In this document: positions 42,800 to 53,242 of the stretch, piece by piece
Position numbering within the stretch: the first letter of the stretch is position 1
How the letters are laid out: the number at the start of each line of letters is the position of its first letter
Assembly: GCA_036365455.1 (NCBI GenBank)
Contig: JAWQUS010000023.1
Coordinates: 2,294,001-2,358,000 of the forward strand
Length of the DNA stretch: 64,000 bases
Reading direction: 5' to 3'
Source of the DNA: Macrosoma leucophasiata
Taxonomy: Eukaryota > Arthropoda > Insecta > Lepidoptera > Hedylidae
The notes under the pieces: generated by a model
What the model saw: the letters and a program-made list of their open reading frames with translations, nothing else
Told to the model about the DNA's origin: nothing
Database searches by the model: none
Made by a program: the position numbers and the translations under genes

Positions 42800-43060
42800 A
42801 CATGTAAAAACCAATTGCTATTCGTTAGTCTCGCAAAAACTCGAGAACGGCTTTACCGATTTGGCTAATTTTTGTTTTGGATGATTTTTGGAAGTCCAGG
42901 GCAGGTTTAAAATGTAAGAAAATATGAAGAAATTGAAGGGAAATAGTAAAAACCACAATTTCATTTTCCCATACAAATAGTCCATAATAATAAGTAATCA
43001 TATCAAACCTTTGACACATTATTTCATTCTGAGGGAATACGAAGTTTGCCGGGTCAGTTA
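42800..43060 (-). repeat. Rpt-3 copy
   Basis: Complement of 8445-8695 (CGCAAAAACTCGAGAACGGC to CGAAGTTTGCCGGGTCAG). Confidence 0.78.
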
Positions 43061-43075
43061 TAATAATAGTACCTG

Positions 43076-43330
43076 GTTGACCGAGCTTCGCTCCGTAGAC
43101 TAATGGTTCTTCTATTCATCAATAGATGGCGTTAGTCGTCGGTTATTAATTAATTTATTAAAATTTATTATTAACTTGGAACCGAGCTTTTTTGGGACCT
43201 GGAACCTAAATAAATCGATTTCTTCACCCGAAAAACCCCTAATCTGTAAGTTTCAAGAAAATCGTTCCAGCCGTTTCCGAGATCTAGATTCTATATATAT
43301 ATACAAGAATTGCTCGTTTAAAGGTATTAG
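43076..43330 (+). repeat. Interspersed repeat starting ACCTGGTTGACCGAGCTTCG
   Basis: Begins ACCTGGTTGACCGAGCTTCG and ends ATACAAGAATTGCTCGTTTAAAGG, the look of a short non-coding lepidopteran repeat; single copy in the window. Confidence 0.5.
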
Positions 43331-43764
43331 ATATGGATGTAATACATACAATATTTTTTATTTGGGTGATGAATGTAATATCTAGTTAATTTAAAACGTT
43401 CATAATACAGAAATATCAAAAATGTATCTGGTGTCCTTTTAGAAGAACATAAACACATTTAACTTATACAACTTAAAAAGTCACTTCAATTAAGATCTAA
43501 ATTCAGGCAGTTTTTTCCGTCTCGTTAAGATTGTAAAGAAAGAAATGAGAATAAAATGGCTCCCAGTAAAATATACAGTATTCCTGCTGCATTGTTCAGA
43601 GTAATTTGGTGTGATGTATATTTTTCCTCGTGCTTTAGTGTTTTTTTTTTTTTTATGTAAGAGAAGATATTTAATGCATATACGACAAGTGCTAAGTAAT
43701 TTGATTTCTACAGGTTCTAGTAGCCTTTATTATTTATTTTAGACAAGATATTTTATTGGTGACT
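43331..43764. other. Unassigned DNA
   Basis: Nothing supported; poly-T run near 43640. Confidence 0.4.
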
Positions 43765-44155
43765 AGCTGACCCGGCAAACTTCGTATTGCCTCATACTGA
43801 AATGTGTCAAAAGTTTGATATTGTAAAGGAAAATGAAATGAAATGTAAAGATTCCCGTAAGAATTAGTGATTTTCACGCAGTAAAAAGTAGTCTAAATGT
43901 TGGCCAGGCTTAGTATCTATATACCACAAAAAGTTTCATTCGAATCCGTCCAGTATCTTCGGAGATTAGCCTGGACAAAGGGACAAACAGACAGATAAAA
44001 ACATTTAAAAATCATTGAAAAGTGTCCTAATTCCATTTAAACATCGCCCCCAATTGGTTTTTCGTAAATATATACAATGTAGGTCAGGATCCCACCGCAG
44101 TATCATTTCGTTCATCCAGATATGCTGCAAACCTAATTTTTATGCATATTTATAA
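43765..44155 (+). repeat. Rpt-3-like element, left partner of the Helitron relic
   Basis: Starts GCTGACCCGGCAAACTTCG. 43865-44082 (ATTAGTGATTTTCACGCAG to TAAATATATACAATGTA) recurs in direct orientation at 45707-45937. 44088-44155 recurs inverted at 45958-46027. Confidence 0.8.
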
Positions 44156-44349
44156 TCTAGATAATATATATCCACTAGTTTTCCCATCAAAATTTGGCCC
44201 AAGTATTTTTTTTTTTATCTTACACAGCCGGCAACTTATTTGCGGCCGATTTAATTTGGCTCCCGTATGTCATAATAATGAAAAAGAAATAGCTTAGAAA
44301 TAGCTTAGAATAGAATAGCTAATAATAAAGAAATATAATTTGATATTTA

Positions 44350-45440
44350 ATTTTCGGAGGAGATAAGTTCCGAAGAAGCATAATCGGGACACCTACCTTC
44401 AGCTTGATGGTATGCGATGGAAGTCCGCTTGCTGACAGGAAGTTCAGAAATGCCATGGGATAATGTGTGGCGTCATCTTGCTTGACAACGGTATTTATGG
44501 AGGTACTGTAACCACTTCATTGTCTATTAATTGCTGCAGCCTGATCATTTTTGGGCGTCAAAATGGCCCGCATACACACCCAAAACGTCGTATTCTGCTG
44601 GTGCGGTATACGACTAATGTCCCCGTAGACACCGAGAATGAGTTCTTCTCACCTGGATACATCTCTGTCGAGACACCACACCTATCCACCTCTCTCTTCT
44701 GGTAGAGTGCTTCCGCGAAGACTTAGAAGGACATCGGAAAATTCTTGAGCACGTACATTGTCGTCGAGCCGAGCTCTCATATTAATGGTCAAGCGCAGCG
44801 TTGATACGAACTCGTTAAGATCGTTTTAACAAAGCATTCATCTCGTCAGCCCTCGATCTTCGCGTCACCACGGGAAGCGTTTGCCAGAAATCGTCAGTGA
44901 ACAGTAATGTGACACCACTCTTTCAAATGTTCGTTCCTGCGGATGTCCTGCAGGGTTCTGTTCACGGCCTCGACTGCCTTTCTATTGGCCATCGTACACT
45001 CATCCCATACAATCAGAAAGCAATCCTTGAGGACGTGTCCCTTATCACTGTTACATGACACACCAAAAACATCATTTCGTCATCGTCATTTCGGCGCCCT
45101 CGCGCGTAGCGTCGCTCTCGCGACGCTACAGCAATAGCAATTTTGCCTTGCTTCCTGACCTCTGCAAGTATGCCAGTGATAACAAATGTTTTTCCTGTTC
45201 CATCAGGAGCATCCAAAATCCAGGAGAAAAACATTTTACCCTGGTTTTGCCCAACGCTTTCAAGGACGGTATCATAAATTTGTTTTTGCTCTGAAGAGAA
45301 CAAAGCGACATGGTCATTTCGTCCAGATCGTAATTTGTCTCAGCGTTATACTCCCAATTTATACGGTCTTGATGCGGTGATAATTTGGGGAGCTGGTAAC
45401 CCATATTCGATAGTTCAATCGGTGGTGGAAATGAACACAT
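44350..45440 (-). pseudogene. Helitron helicase (PIF1-like) C-terminal region, broken
   Basis: The minus strand reads, with frameshifts: MGYQLPKLSPHQDRINWEYN, FSSEQKQIYDTVLESVGQNQ, the Walker A block DAPDGTGKTF (second position D in place of the usual G), AEVRKQGKIAIAVAS, FLIVWDECTMANRKAVEAVN, and near the end FLSASGLPSHTIKLKVGVPI. These are ordered blocks of Helitron-encoded PIF1 helicases, which unwind DNA during rolling-circle transposition. Several stops and shifts fall between the blocks, and the Rep domain is absent. A host PIF1 gene is unlikely because of the lesions and the repeat context. Confidence 0.85.
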
Positions 45441-45689
45441 CTTGAAATAAACTAATACAGGCGTTCAGCATGCGTTCATTAGTTACTTCAATTTCGTGTC
45501 CAGTAGCACTTTTTAGGTACTTTTAGTTTAGTAGGTACTTTTTTAGTTTAGCCCGGACATACACAGACAAACAGACAAAAAATCTGATAACTATATTTTT
45601 GGCTTCGATTTCTATTGTAGATCACGTCCCAAGTATTCTTTTAAAAAATATTCAATGTACAGTTTTGACTTCCTTACGATCTAGATTTA

Positions 45690-46030
45690 GAGATTAACGT
45701 GGGAATTAGTGATTTTCCCGCAGTAAAAAGTAACCTAAATGTTGGCCAGGCTTAGTATCTATACACCACAAAAAGTTTCATTCGAATCCGTCCAGTATCT
45801 TCGGAGATTAGCCTGGACAAAGGGACAATCAGACAAACAGACAGACAGACAGACAATAAAATTAAAATTATTGAAAAGTATTCTAATACTATTTTAACAT
45901 CGCCCCCAATTAGTTTTTCGTAAATATATACAATGTACAGACACGCGGGTTTTACTGTTTTATTATATGCATAAAAAATAGGTTTGCAGCATATCTGGAT
46001 GAATGAAAAGATTCTGCAGTGGGGTCCTAA
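45690..46030 (+). repeat. Right partner of the Helitron relic
   Basis: 45707-45937 repeats 43865-44082 in direct orientation (AAATGTTGGCCAGGCTTAG, GTCCAGTATCTTCGGAGATTAG). 45958-46027 is the complement of 44088-44155 (AGGTTTGCAGCATATCTGGATG). Confidence 0.8.
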
Positions 46031-46059
46031 TATATTAGTCGTAACACTCTTGTCAGAGT

Positions 46060-46434
46060 GAAGCGCGCATGGCCTAGCGGCTGGCATAGATCGTAAGCGA
46101 TCTTCTCGGTTAAGCATTACGGGCGCGGTCGGATGTGTGATGGGTGACCGCTAGTGGCAAATTAAAAAAAAAAATGCGCGTTTCCGTGCTTCGGAGGGCA
46201 CGTTAAGCCGTCGGTCCCGGTTGCTATCGATAGATAGCAGTCGTTAAACCTTGTCGGAGGCCTTATGGGCGGTTTGAAAACATCCGACAGCGGGTTGGCC
46301 ACTACTAACCCACCCACCTCCACCAATCCGCATTGGAGCAGCGTGTTTGAGTAAGCTCCAGGCCTCCCCCCAAAAAAGGGGAGAGACTCGTGCCCAGCAG
46401 TGGGATGTATAATGGGTTGCCATTATTATTATGA
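46060..46434 (+). repeat. 5S-SINE, full length, split by Dong-like element
   Basis: Starts GAAGCGCGCATGGCCTAGCGG; 5S-like CGGTTAAGCATTACGGGCGCGG and GTGATGGGTGACCGC at about 46110-46150; tail AGTGGGATGTATAATGGGTTGCC and ATT repeats. The 14-bp ACTCTTGTCAGAGT precedes it (46046-46059) and recurs at 50495-50508, after the Dong insertion. Confidence 0.9.
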
Positions 46435-49400
46435 CACTCATTTATTAAAATTCACATTTTATATTTTTTTACATATACATTAAAAAATAAAAACAAAACA
46501 TATATTTAAAAAAATATAAAAAGGTTGCCACCGGTAGCGGGAGCAGGGTCCAAGCTGTCGGTGGTTAGGGGCTCAGAGAGAGGAACCTCCTCACAATACG
46601 TGCCGTGTCGAGGAGTACCGCTTTCTGCACCAAGCCCTTGATCCAACTTCCCAGCGAGAGCCTCTTAAGGTGGTGGTCGAGGCTCTTCGCCATGAGTCCG
46701 CTTACCGTAACGACTATCGGTACAATTACAGCAGAGTCCACATCCCACATGGCGACAATCTCGTGAGACAAGTCGAGATACTTAATTTGTTTTTCTTTTT
46801 CCGCTTTCACGAGATTCTCATCATGAGGGATGGTGACATCGACTATAATTGCGCGGCGTTCCAAGCGATCTATCACCACTATATCAGGCTTATTGGCGAC
46901 AATAGTCCTGTCAGTGATGATAGATCGATCCCAATACATCGTGACATGGTCATTTTCGAGTACTGGGTCGGGTGCATACCTGTAGTACGGCACCTCCGTG
47001 GCTACAAGGTTGTATTTCAAGGCAAGGTGCTGGTGAATTATCCTGGCTACTTGGTTGTGCCTGTGCAAGTATTCGCCGTTGGCAAGGCTCGAACAGCCGG
47101 ACACAATATGCCTGATGGATTCCCCCGGTCGGTGGCATGCCCGACATATGTCGACCGTGCCATCCTTCAGGATAAACTTCCGGTAGTTCTTGGTCATTAC
47201 CACTTCGTCCATAATTGCACATACAAAACCTTCGGTTTCCCCAAAGAGGTCCCCGAATCGTAGCCAGCCTACAGACGCAAGAAAGTCTACATCGGGCCCA
47301 TGAAGGGCCCGGTAAAATCGTCCATGCAGCTCCTTGCCCTGCCATACACTCACGCGGTCACTGGTCGTGAGCACCACAGGTTTGCGCCAGTTCTCTTTAG
47401 CCAGTGAGAGAGGTGTGAGTCCGCTGTCAACTGCCACCATATCCCGGTGCATACCCCTATTGGTGGTCCGAAAGTATTCTCTAAGATTGCACACCTCACG
47501 GTTGTGGAGGGTTTTAGCACTAAGAAAGCCTCGGCCCCCACACTTCCGTGGGATGTACAATCTCATCACCGATGAGCGTGGGTGGTGCATCCGGTATGAT
47601 GTCAGCAGAGAGCGGACCCCCCTATCTAGGGCATCCAGGTCGGTCTGAGTCCACTTGAGTATGCCAAAGGAGTACATCAAGACTGGCATGACCCAACCGT
47701 TGAAAGCACGAACCCTATTACCGCCTGACAGGAAACTTTTAAGAACTTTTTTCAGGCGGCCAAAGAATCGTACTCGCAACGATTGTCTCATGTCAGCCTC
47801 GCATATACCTAAGGCCTCTGACATACCCAAGTACTTGTAGGTTTCGGTTGCGGAGAGTGATCGAAGTTGAATGGAATCCGTGAGTTGTACTCTCTCGGAT
47901 TCCATTATCTCTCCTCGAGTTACATGCATAACCGCACATTTTTCAATTCCAAATTCCATCCTGATAGATTTACTAAAGTTTTCAGTCACCTTCAATAACT
48001 CCATCAGTTGCGAATTATTAGAACCGAACAATTTCAGATCATCCATGTAAAGTAGGTGAGATATCACCCGACCACCTCTTCGCAACCGGTAGCCGAGTCC
48101 TGAAGCCTCCAGTAGCGTACTCAGAGGGTTCAGGGCTAGGCAAAACCATAAAGGGCTCAGACTGTCGCCCTGGAATATACCTCTTGCAATTCTTACAGGT
48201 TCGCCAACCGCCAGGGGCTGCCGAGATCCTGGATAGCGAAGCACCGTGCTCCATTGCGACATACATGACATGAGGAAGGTGCGTAGGGTTGTGTTGATTT
48301 TATACAACTCCATCACCCTCATCAGCCATGTATGCGGTACGGAATCATAGGCCTTCTTATAATCTATCCAGCAAGTCGAAAGACTCTTTCGGTTACGTCG
48401 AACCTGCTGGCTAATGGTCATGTCAATTAGCAGTAGCTCCTTAGCACCGCGGGACCCGCCCCTACAACCATTCTGAGAGTTAGACATGATGGAGTTGTCT
48501 TCAATATGCTTAGTAATTTTCACTCTCAGAATGGATGTTAGGAGTTTATAGACCGTTGGAAGACAAGTTATTGGTCTATAGTTCTTAGGTTCCGCGGTGC
48601 TACCTGATTTATGGAGCAGGTGGGTCACTCCAGATGTTAAAAACTGTGGTAGCGAGCCTGAGTCCAGAGATGACTGAAACTGAGCAGCGAGACGAGCGTG
48701 CGAGCTTCGCAGCCATTTCAACCAAAAGTTATGCAGTCCGTCCGGTCCCGGAGCTTTCCAGTTCGGCATCGGGCGGACTGCATGTGCTACGTCATCTGCA
48801 GATATTAATACTTCGTTCATTTCACGAATCGGCTCGCACGCTCTCTCGATATCCAGTATCCAGCCATCCTCAGAGTGCCCGACAGGTTCCGACCAAATGC
48901 TGCGCCAGAATGCAATCATGGCATCATCATCCGGTCGGCTCGTGTCAGCCACTCCAGGGTCAGATCGCTCCCACGTTCTGTAAACCCACCTTTGGTCACT
49001 TTTGAACATCCTGTTCTGCATGTATCGGTCCACGCGTTCTTTATAACGCCTTATTCGGCTTGCCCATGCACAGACTTTCTGCTTCAGGAAGTCAATGCGT
49101 TCTGTGATGCGAGCTAGATAGTTTTGTGGACTGACTCCCGTCCCTGAGAACGCTCGCCTCACAAAACGCATCACTCTTGGGCGTGTGTTGCCCATCCTGA
49201 AGCAGAGTAGCTTGCCAATGAGCGCTCTGGCCTCGGTGATACGGCGCTCAATCCGGCACTGCCAGGCAGGCACGGCGGGTTTCGGTCGTGAGGTCATGTC
49301 AAGATTTGGGAATTTGACACGAGCCACACGACATGCCGCGATCGCCGCGCAGTACAGGATCGAGTGGGTATCGCTAAGGTCTTTACTATTATCTATGTAC

Positions 49401-50476
49401 TCGGGTAATAATGAGTCCAGAGCGCCCACTAGCGCCACATTTCGTCTATGCATAGGCAGCCGGGGCAACCGCGGTCTAAATTCGGCCAAGGTGGACCGAT
49501 ACTCAAGAAGAGCATGTTCCAAAGCGGCTCTCAGTTGCTCAATGTATTGGTTACTTACGGTTGTGGTGACCTCGTCTATCTCCCCCCCGTCGGTACGTTG
49601 CGACACATTCACGACACTACCATGCTGTGAGTGCACCACACGCGGCGGCGGGGTGGGGACAGAGCGGTCACTCGCCATCTCGGAGCGTAGCCGATCAAGT
49701 ACAGTGTCATCGAACATGTGACCACGCTGGATGACACGCACCTGATCCGATAGACGTTGGCTCGAAACACAGACTGTTGGCTCAAGTACCTGGAACAGAG
49801 AGAGCATACGACTGCGGTACGCAGTGAGGTTATTTCCTCCCTCTGTAGCCCCAAAGAATGCGCGCATCACGTTTTCATTTATTGTCCGTGTCCATTTCAT
49901 GCGCTGCACGTTACCACCGGCAGCGGGGACCCTGCTCGGGGCCGGTTGGCCTCGAGGTCCCAAGCCGGCCGGTAGCCGGGGTCTTCCACGCCGACGCGCA
50001 GGTGTTGGTGTCGACGGCGGGGAGTGGTACTCGTCGCTGGAGCTCGACGCGGCTGCAGTGGCCGGCGGCGATGCACTCACGGAGGAGGCGGCGGCCGGCG
50101 GTTGCGAGGCGGAGCTCAGCGGCGAGCCCGGAGCTGGTGTCTGTGCTTCTAGATGTCTGGCTTTTGCTCTAGTGATCATCTTTCCATTTCTTTCTTGGTA
50201 TCATTGTATTTATCGGTGTAAGTTACATAATTTCCTTTTCTATTGTATTTGTTGCTGACAGTGGTGACATTTCTTTTTTGTCAATTTGTACATATTTATG
50301 TTTATTTCATTTAAAATCTCTATTAAATTGTAAAATGTATAGTAAACCTTTTCACTATATTGCTGTTTATTGTAAATTTATATTTGGGTTTGTTTGTTTG
50401 AGCAGATTTATATTTTTTAGAGTTGCGAATATTCGGAGAAAGGAATTTTGATGTCACTTAGTTGGAGGGTTGCCAG
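46435..50476 (-). mobile_element. Dong-like (R4 clade) LINE, full length, copy 2
   Basis: On the minus strand it starts CTGGCAACCCTC after (TAA)n (50477-50494) and ends AATAAATGAGTG before TAATAATAATGG, the ATT tail of a 5S-SINE. Length 4,042 bp, against 4,067 bp for copy 1. Confidence 0.9.
46565..50179 (-). CDS. Dong-like retrotransposon polyprotein (RT plus restriction-like endonuclease), intact
   Basis: An uninterrupted 1204-residue ORF, collinear with the one at 12914-16531 and clearly distinct in sequence. The N-terminus has MITRAKARHLEAQTPAPGSP and the AT-hook-like ARRRGRPRLP. RT motifs are WKAPGPDGLHNFW, FQGDSLSPLWF and LLYMDDLKLFG. The CCHC knuckle is CRACHRPGESIRHIVSGC, and the nuclease motif is NKPDIVVID...IIVDVTIPHDEN. 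The truncated copies at 11.9 kb and probably 55.2 kb belong nearer to this subfamily. The start ATG lies 297 bp inside the element, as in copy 1. No lesion is visible; activity cannot be judged from sequence alone. Confidence 0.93.
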   Translation of the reverse strand: MITRAKARHLEAQTPAPGSPLSSASQPPAAASSVSASPPATAAASSSSDEYHSPPSTPTPARRRGRPRLPAGLGPRGQPAPSRVPAAGGNVQRMKWTRTINENVMRAFFGATEGGNNLTAYRSRMLSLFQVLEPTVCVSSQRLSDQVRVIQRGHMFDDTVLDRLRSEMASDRSVPTPPPRVVHSQHGSVVNVSQRTDGGEIDEVTTTVSNQYIEQLRAALEHALLEYRSTLAEFRPRLPRLPMHRRNVALVGALDSLLPEYIDNSKDLSDTHSILYCAAIAACRVARVKFPNLDMTSRPKPAVPAWQCRIERRITEARALIGKLLCFRMGNTRPRVMRFVRRAFSGTGVSPQNYLARITERIDFLKQKVCAWASRIRRYKERVDRYMQNRMFKSDQRWVYRTWERSDPGVADTSRPDDDAMIAFWRSIWSEPVGHSEDGWILDIERACEPIREMNEVLISADDVAHAVRPMPNWKAPGPDGLHNFWLKWLRSSHARLAAQFQSSLDSGSLPQFLTSGVTHLLHKSGSTAEPKNYRPITCLPTVYKLLTSILRVKITKHIEDNSIMSNSQNGCRGGSRGAKELLLIDMTISQQVRRNRKSLSTCWIDYKKAYDSVPHTWLMRVMELYKINTTLRTFLMSCMSQWSTVLRYPGSRQPLAVGEPVRIARGIFQGDSLSPLWFCLALNPLSTLLEASGLGYRLRRGGRVISHLLYMDDLKLFGSNNSQLMELLKVTENFSKSIRMEFGIEKCAVMHVTRGEIMESERVQLTDSIQLRSLSATETYKYLGMSEALGICEADMRQSLRVRFFGRLKKVLKSFLSGGNRVRAFNGWVMPVLMYSFGILKWTQTDLDALDRGVRSLLTSYRMHHPRSSVMRLYIPRKCGGRGFLSAKTLHNREVCNLREYFRTTNRGMHRDMVAVDSGLTPLSLAKENWRKPVVLTTSDRVSVWQGKELHGRFYRALHGPDVDFLASVGWLRFGDLFGETEGFVCAIMDEVVMTKNYRKFILKDGTVDICRACHRPGESIRHIVSGCSSLANGEYLHRHNQVARIIHQHLALKYNLVATEVPYYRYAPDPVLENDHVTMYWDRSIITDRTIVANKPDIVVIDRLERRAIIVDVTIPHDENLVKAEKEKQIKYLDLSHEIVAMWDVDSAVIVPIVVTVSGLMAKSLDHHLKRLSLGSWIKGLVQKAVLLDTARIVRRFLSLSP

Positions 50477-50682
50477 ATTATTATTATTATTATTACTCTT
50501 GTCAGAGTCGTCGTGATCGTTGCGATGTTGTGACTTCCTTCACTCTTCGTCGCCACTGGTCCATTACTGCTGCCTTTCTCGAACACTCGTGCAGTTGATC
50601 TCCCACTGCTGCTTTGATTTGGTCCGTCCATCGCATTGGTGATCGGCCACGTGGTATATTGGTGATAGTATGTTTATATTAT

Positions 50683-50805
50683 TAACGGGGTAGGCAGAGA
50701 GTGTGGAAGTGTGGAGCCAGATATCCAGGTCCTGACACACCTCCCGTGCCTAATCTATATTCATAATTATCTTCATACATGCACGCCGATTCCTAAGATT
50801 GGTGA
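50683..50805 (-). repeat. RTE LINE 3' end fragment
   Basis: ACGGGGTAGGCAGAGAGTGTGG to TGCACGCCGATTCCTAAGA matches 31370-31485. Confidence 0.75.
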
Positions 50806-50839
50806 TAGAACTGCAGTATTTCGGCTTGAACGTTTTTTC

Positions 50840-51075
50840 CATGTTATGAAAGTGGCAAACAAGATAACTACAACCTATAGATATCTACACAAATACCAGT
50901 AGGAAGGCTGATTGGTCTGTGATACCAGTAGTAAAAATGCAGATGCGTTGCAACCCTTAGCCCTAACTTGTTATGTCTCTGTGATAGCTATTACGGGGTC
51001 ATACTTTAATATCTAACCGGAACACGATAGTGCTGAATACTAACATATGGCGGCGAATAGATTAGATAATGCGGT
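50840..51075 (-). repeat. Rpt-1, diverged copy
   Basis: GTTATGAAAGTGGCAAACAAG to AACCGGAACACGATAGTGCTG and TAATGCGGTTG. Confidence 0.72.
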
Positions 51076-51164
51076 TGTTCGGTCGACTGGCTGTTTTTCC
51101 CCCATTAGGGGCGGTGGGTCGTAACGTTCTGGCAAATTACACATACAACTTACCACACTTTTTT

Positions 51165-51475
51165 TATGTAATGGAAGTGGCAAACAAGCGTGCACTTCAC
51201 ATTGATGTTAAGTGAAGACTGCAGCCTATAGACACTTACACAAAGACCAAGGTCGAAGTGCAGATGCGTCACCATCCCCGAGGCCTAAGGTGTTATGCCT
51301 CTGTGCCGGAAATTACAGAGCCGTACATTACCGCTTGACTGGAACACGATAGTGCTGAACACTACCATTTAGTGGCAAGTATCTTAGGTAATGCGGTGGT
51401 GCCATAGGCACCACCGCATTACTTAAGATACTTGCTCGCGAGCTCCGTCACTGGACCTCTACCACCAGAAAAATC
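51165..51475 (-). repeat. Rpt-1 copy with internal inverted duplication
   Basis: Normal copy to GGTAATGCGGTGGTGCC, then its complement AGGCACCACCGCATTACTTAAG (about 51385-51432) before the usual CGAGCTCCGTCACTGG end. Confidence 0.85.
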
Positions 51476-51505
51476 TCTTTCTCCAAAAGCCGATCAATAA
51501 TATTG

Positions 51506-51665
51506 ACAAACGCGGGTTGGATCCCCGCACCGGGATAAATATTTGTATGGCCTACAGATATTTGTTTCGGGTCTGGGTGTTTGTGTATGTGTATTATGTG
51601 TAGAACGGCACCCACAACACAGGGTTATACCTAGTGTGGGGCTGTGAGTGTAAGCGTATTTTATT
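51506..51665 (+). repeat. SINE-B, 5'-truncated
   Basis: Starts inside the head (GGGTTGGATCCCCGCACCGGG) and continues to GGGGCTGTGAGTGTAAGCG. Confidence 0.85.
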
Positions 51666-52203
51666 TATTATTTATTAATATGTGTTATTTTCCATACGGT
51701 CGTAAAAGCCTCATCAAAATCCAAATCACAACCTCATTAGCTACATAACTCTAAAAAGTTACAAAAGAAAACAAAGAAATCCAATACCAATACACTAGTG
51801 CGTTGTAAACAATTGTAACACGAGCAATTTATCACGAGGGACGTCAAAAACTTATCCCATTACGCGAACATTGACATGTCCTATTTATTTTTGTCTCACA
51901 ACGGATTAACGTCAATATTGTAAGAGGCTCTGCTAACAGGAAACTGTTTGATAAATAAGTAGTTTTTTCTTATGTAACATAAGACCATTCACGTTAACGA
52001 TAAGTGAGTACTTTTTAAGGAAAATATCTACATGAAAACGGCCAAGTGTAATCGGACTCGCGTTGACAGGGTTTCGTAAAAATGATGAAATTCCTACATT
52101 TTTTACATTCTGATCTATGTGTGGGTGTTTATAGGCTGCAGTTATCACTAAACATCAATGTGGACTGTACGCTTGTTTGCCACCTTTATTGCATTTAATA
52201 AGT
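51666..52203. other. Unassigned DNA
   Basis: A short Rpt-1 3' piece lies at about 52120-52195. Otherwise nothing supported. Confidence 0.4.
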
Positions 52204-52795
52204 ACTGGTGGTGGAGCTCCAGTGACGGAGCACCCGGGCGTAGGCACCACCGCATTATTTTTATTTTATTTATTTTTATTTATTTATTTAAGGAAACATA
52301 CAGCTTTTGTAACACATATGGTTATGTGTGCACATGAATAATTAATTAGCCAAAACAGTTCCAATGCTAAAAATTACATAGCGAAGACTACACAATTTTG
52401 AATAAATTTCAGTACATTCAACAAATATACGAGTAAATTTAAATACAAATAACTATTTCGTGCATATACAATACATGAAAAAGTTATATGTAGGAAATAG
52501 AATTTATACTATTACCTAATATACTTGCCGCTAAATGGTAGTGTTCAACACTATCGTGTTCCGGTCGGGTGGTAGTGTGCGGATCTGTAATTTCCGGCAC
52601 AGAGGCATAACACCTAATGCCTCAGGAGTGGCAGCGCATTTGCATTTTGACCTCCGTCACTGGAGCTCTACCACCAGTAAAAATTGTATGTATTTGATTC
52701 AACAAAGCGGTAAGTAAGTAGGCTGCAGTCATCACTTAACATCGATGTGAATTGCGTGCTTGTTTACCACTTCAATTAAATAAAATCTAATAAAC
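52204..52795 (+). repeat. Rpt-1 copy interrupted by a reversed LINE tail
   Basis: 5' part 52204-52258 and continuation 52508-52655 flank an insert (52259-52507) that starts with TTTA repeats, as 1402-1555 does. ATTA is found at both joints. A stray complement of the 5' end follows (52651-52677), and a 3' end lies at 52720-52790. Confidence 0.8.
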
Positions 52796-53037
52796 TACTG
52801 AGTATGAGTGACATTCCGCGCCAAATACCTTTGTCTTAGGATATTCATAGCTGACGGGACGGATCCATGACGTTTTTTTCAATAGAAGTTGTAAGATCCT
52901 TTGAACTTAATGATTTTTAAAACAAAGGCTGTTTCTTTGGTTTTCATTGCCTCCAAGGAACCTTTGCAGTTTCGCCATGACTACCCGTTCATCTGCCCTC
53001 GACTTGGCAGACAAACTATTTGTATTAAAAAACTGTA

Positions 53038-53242
53038 TGTAATCCCTACTAATATTATAAATGCGAAAGTAACTTTGTCTGTCTGTCTGTTACGTTCAAA
53101 CGACTGAACCGATTTTAATGAAATTTGGTACAGAGATAGAGTTGACTTTGAGAAAGAACATATGCCACTTTTTGTCTTCTTATAATCTCCCACACCTCTA
53201 AAAAAGAGGGTGGGTGGGCAAAGCCGCGGGAAACAGCTAGTT
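53038..53242 (-). repeat. Rpt-2 copy
   Basis: CTACTAATATTATAAATGCG, TGTCTGTCTGTCTG, GGGCAAAGCCGCGGGAAA. Confidence 0.82.

Noticed and set aside
45013..45303. Host PIF1 helicase gene
   Set aside because: Motif order matches Helitron helicases, the frame is broken, and it is flanked by repeats.
46105..46155. 5S rRNA gene
   Set aside because: Only the internal-promoter part resembles 5S rRNA. The sequence continues into a repeat body shared by several copies.
46670..47263. 197-codon plus-strand ORF opposite Dong copy 2
   Set aside because: Antisense shadow of the endonuclease region, also mirrored at 11841-12329 and 15977-16426.
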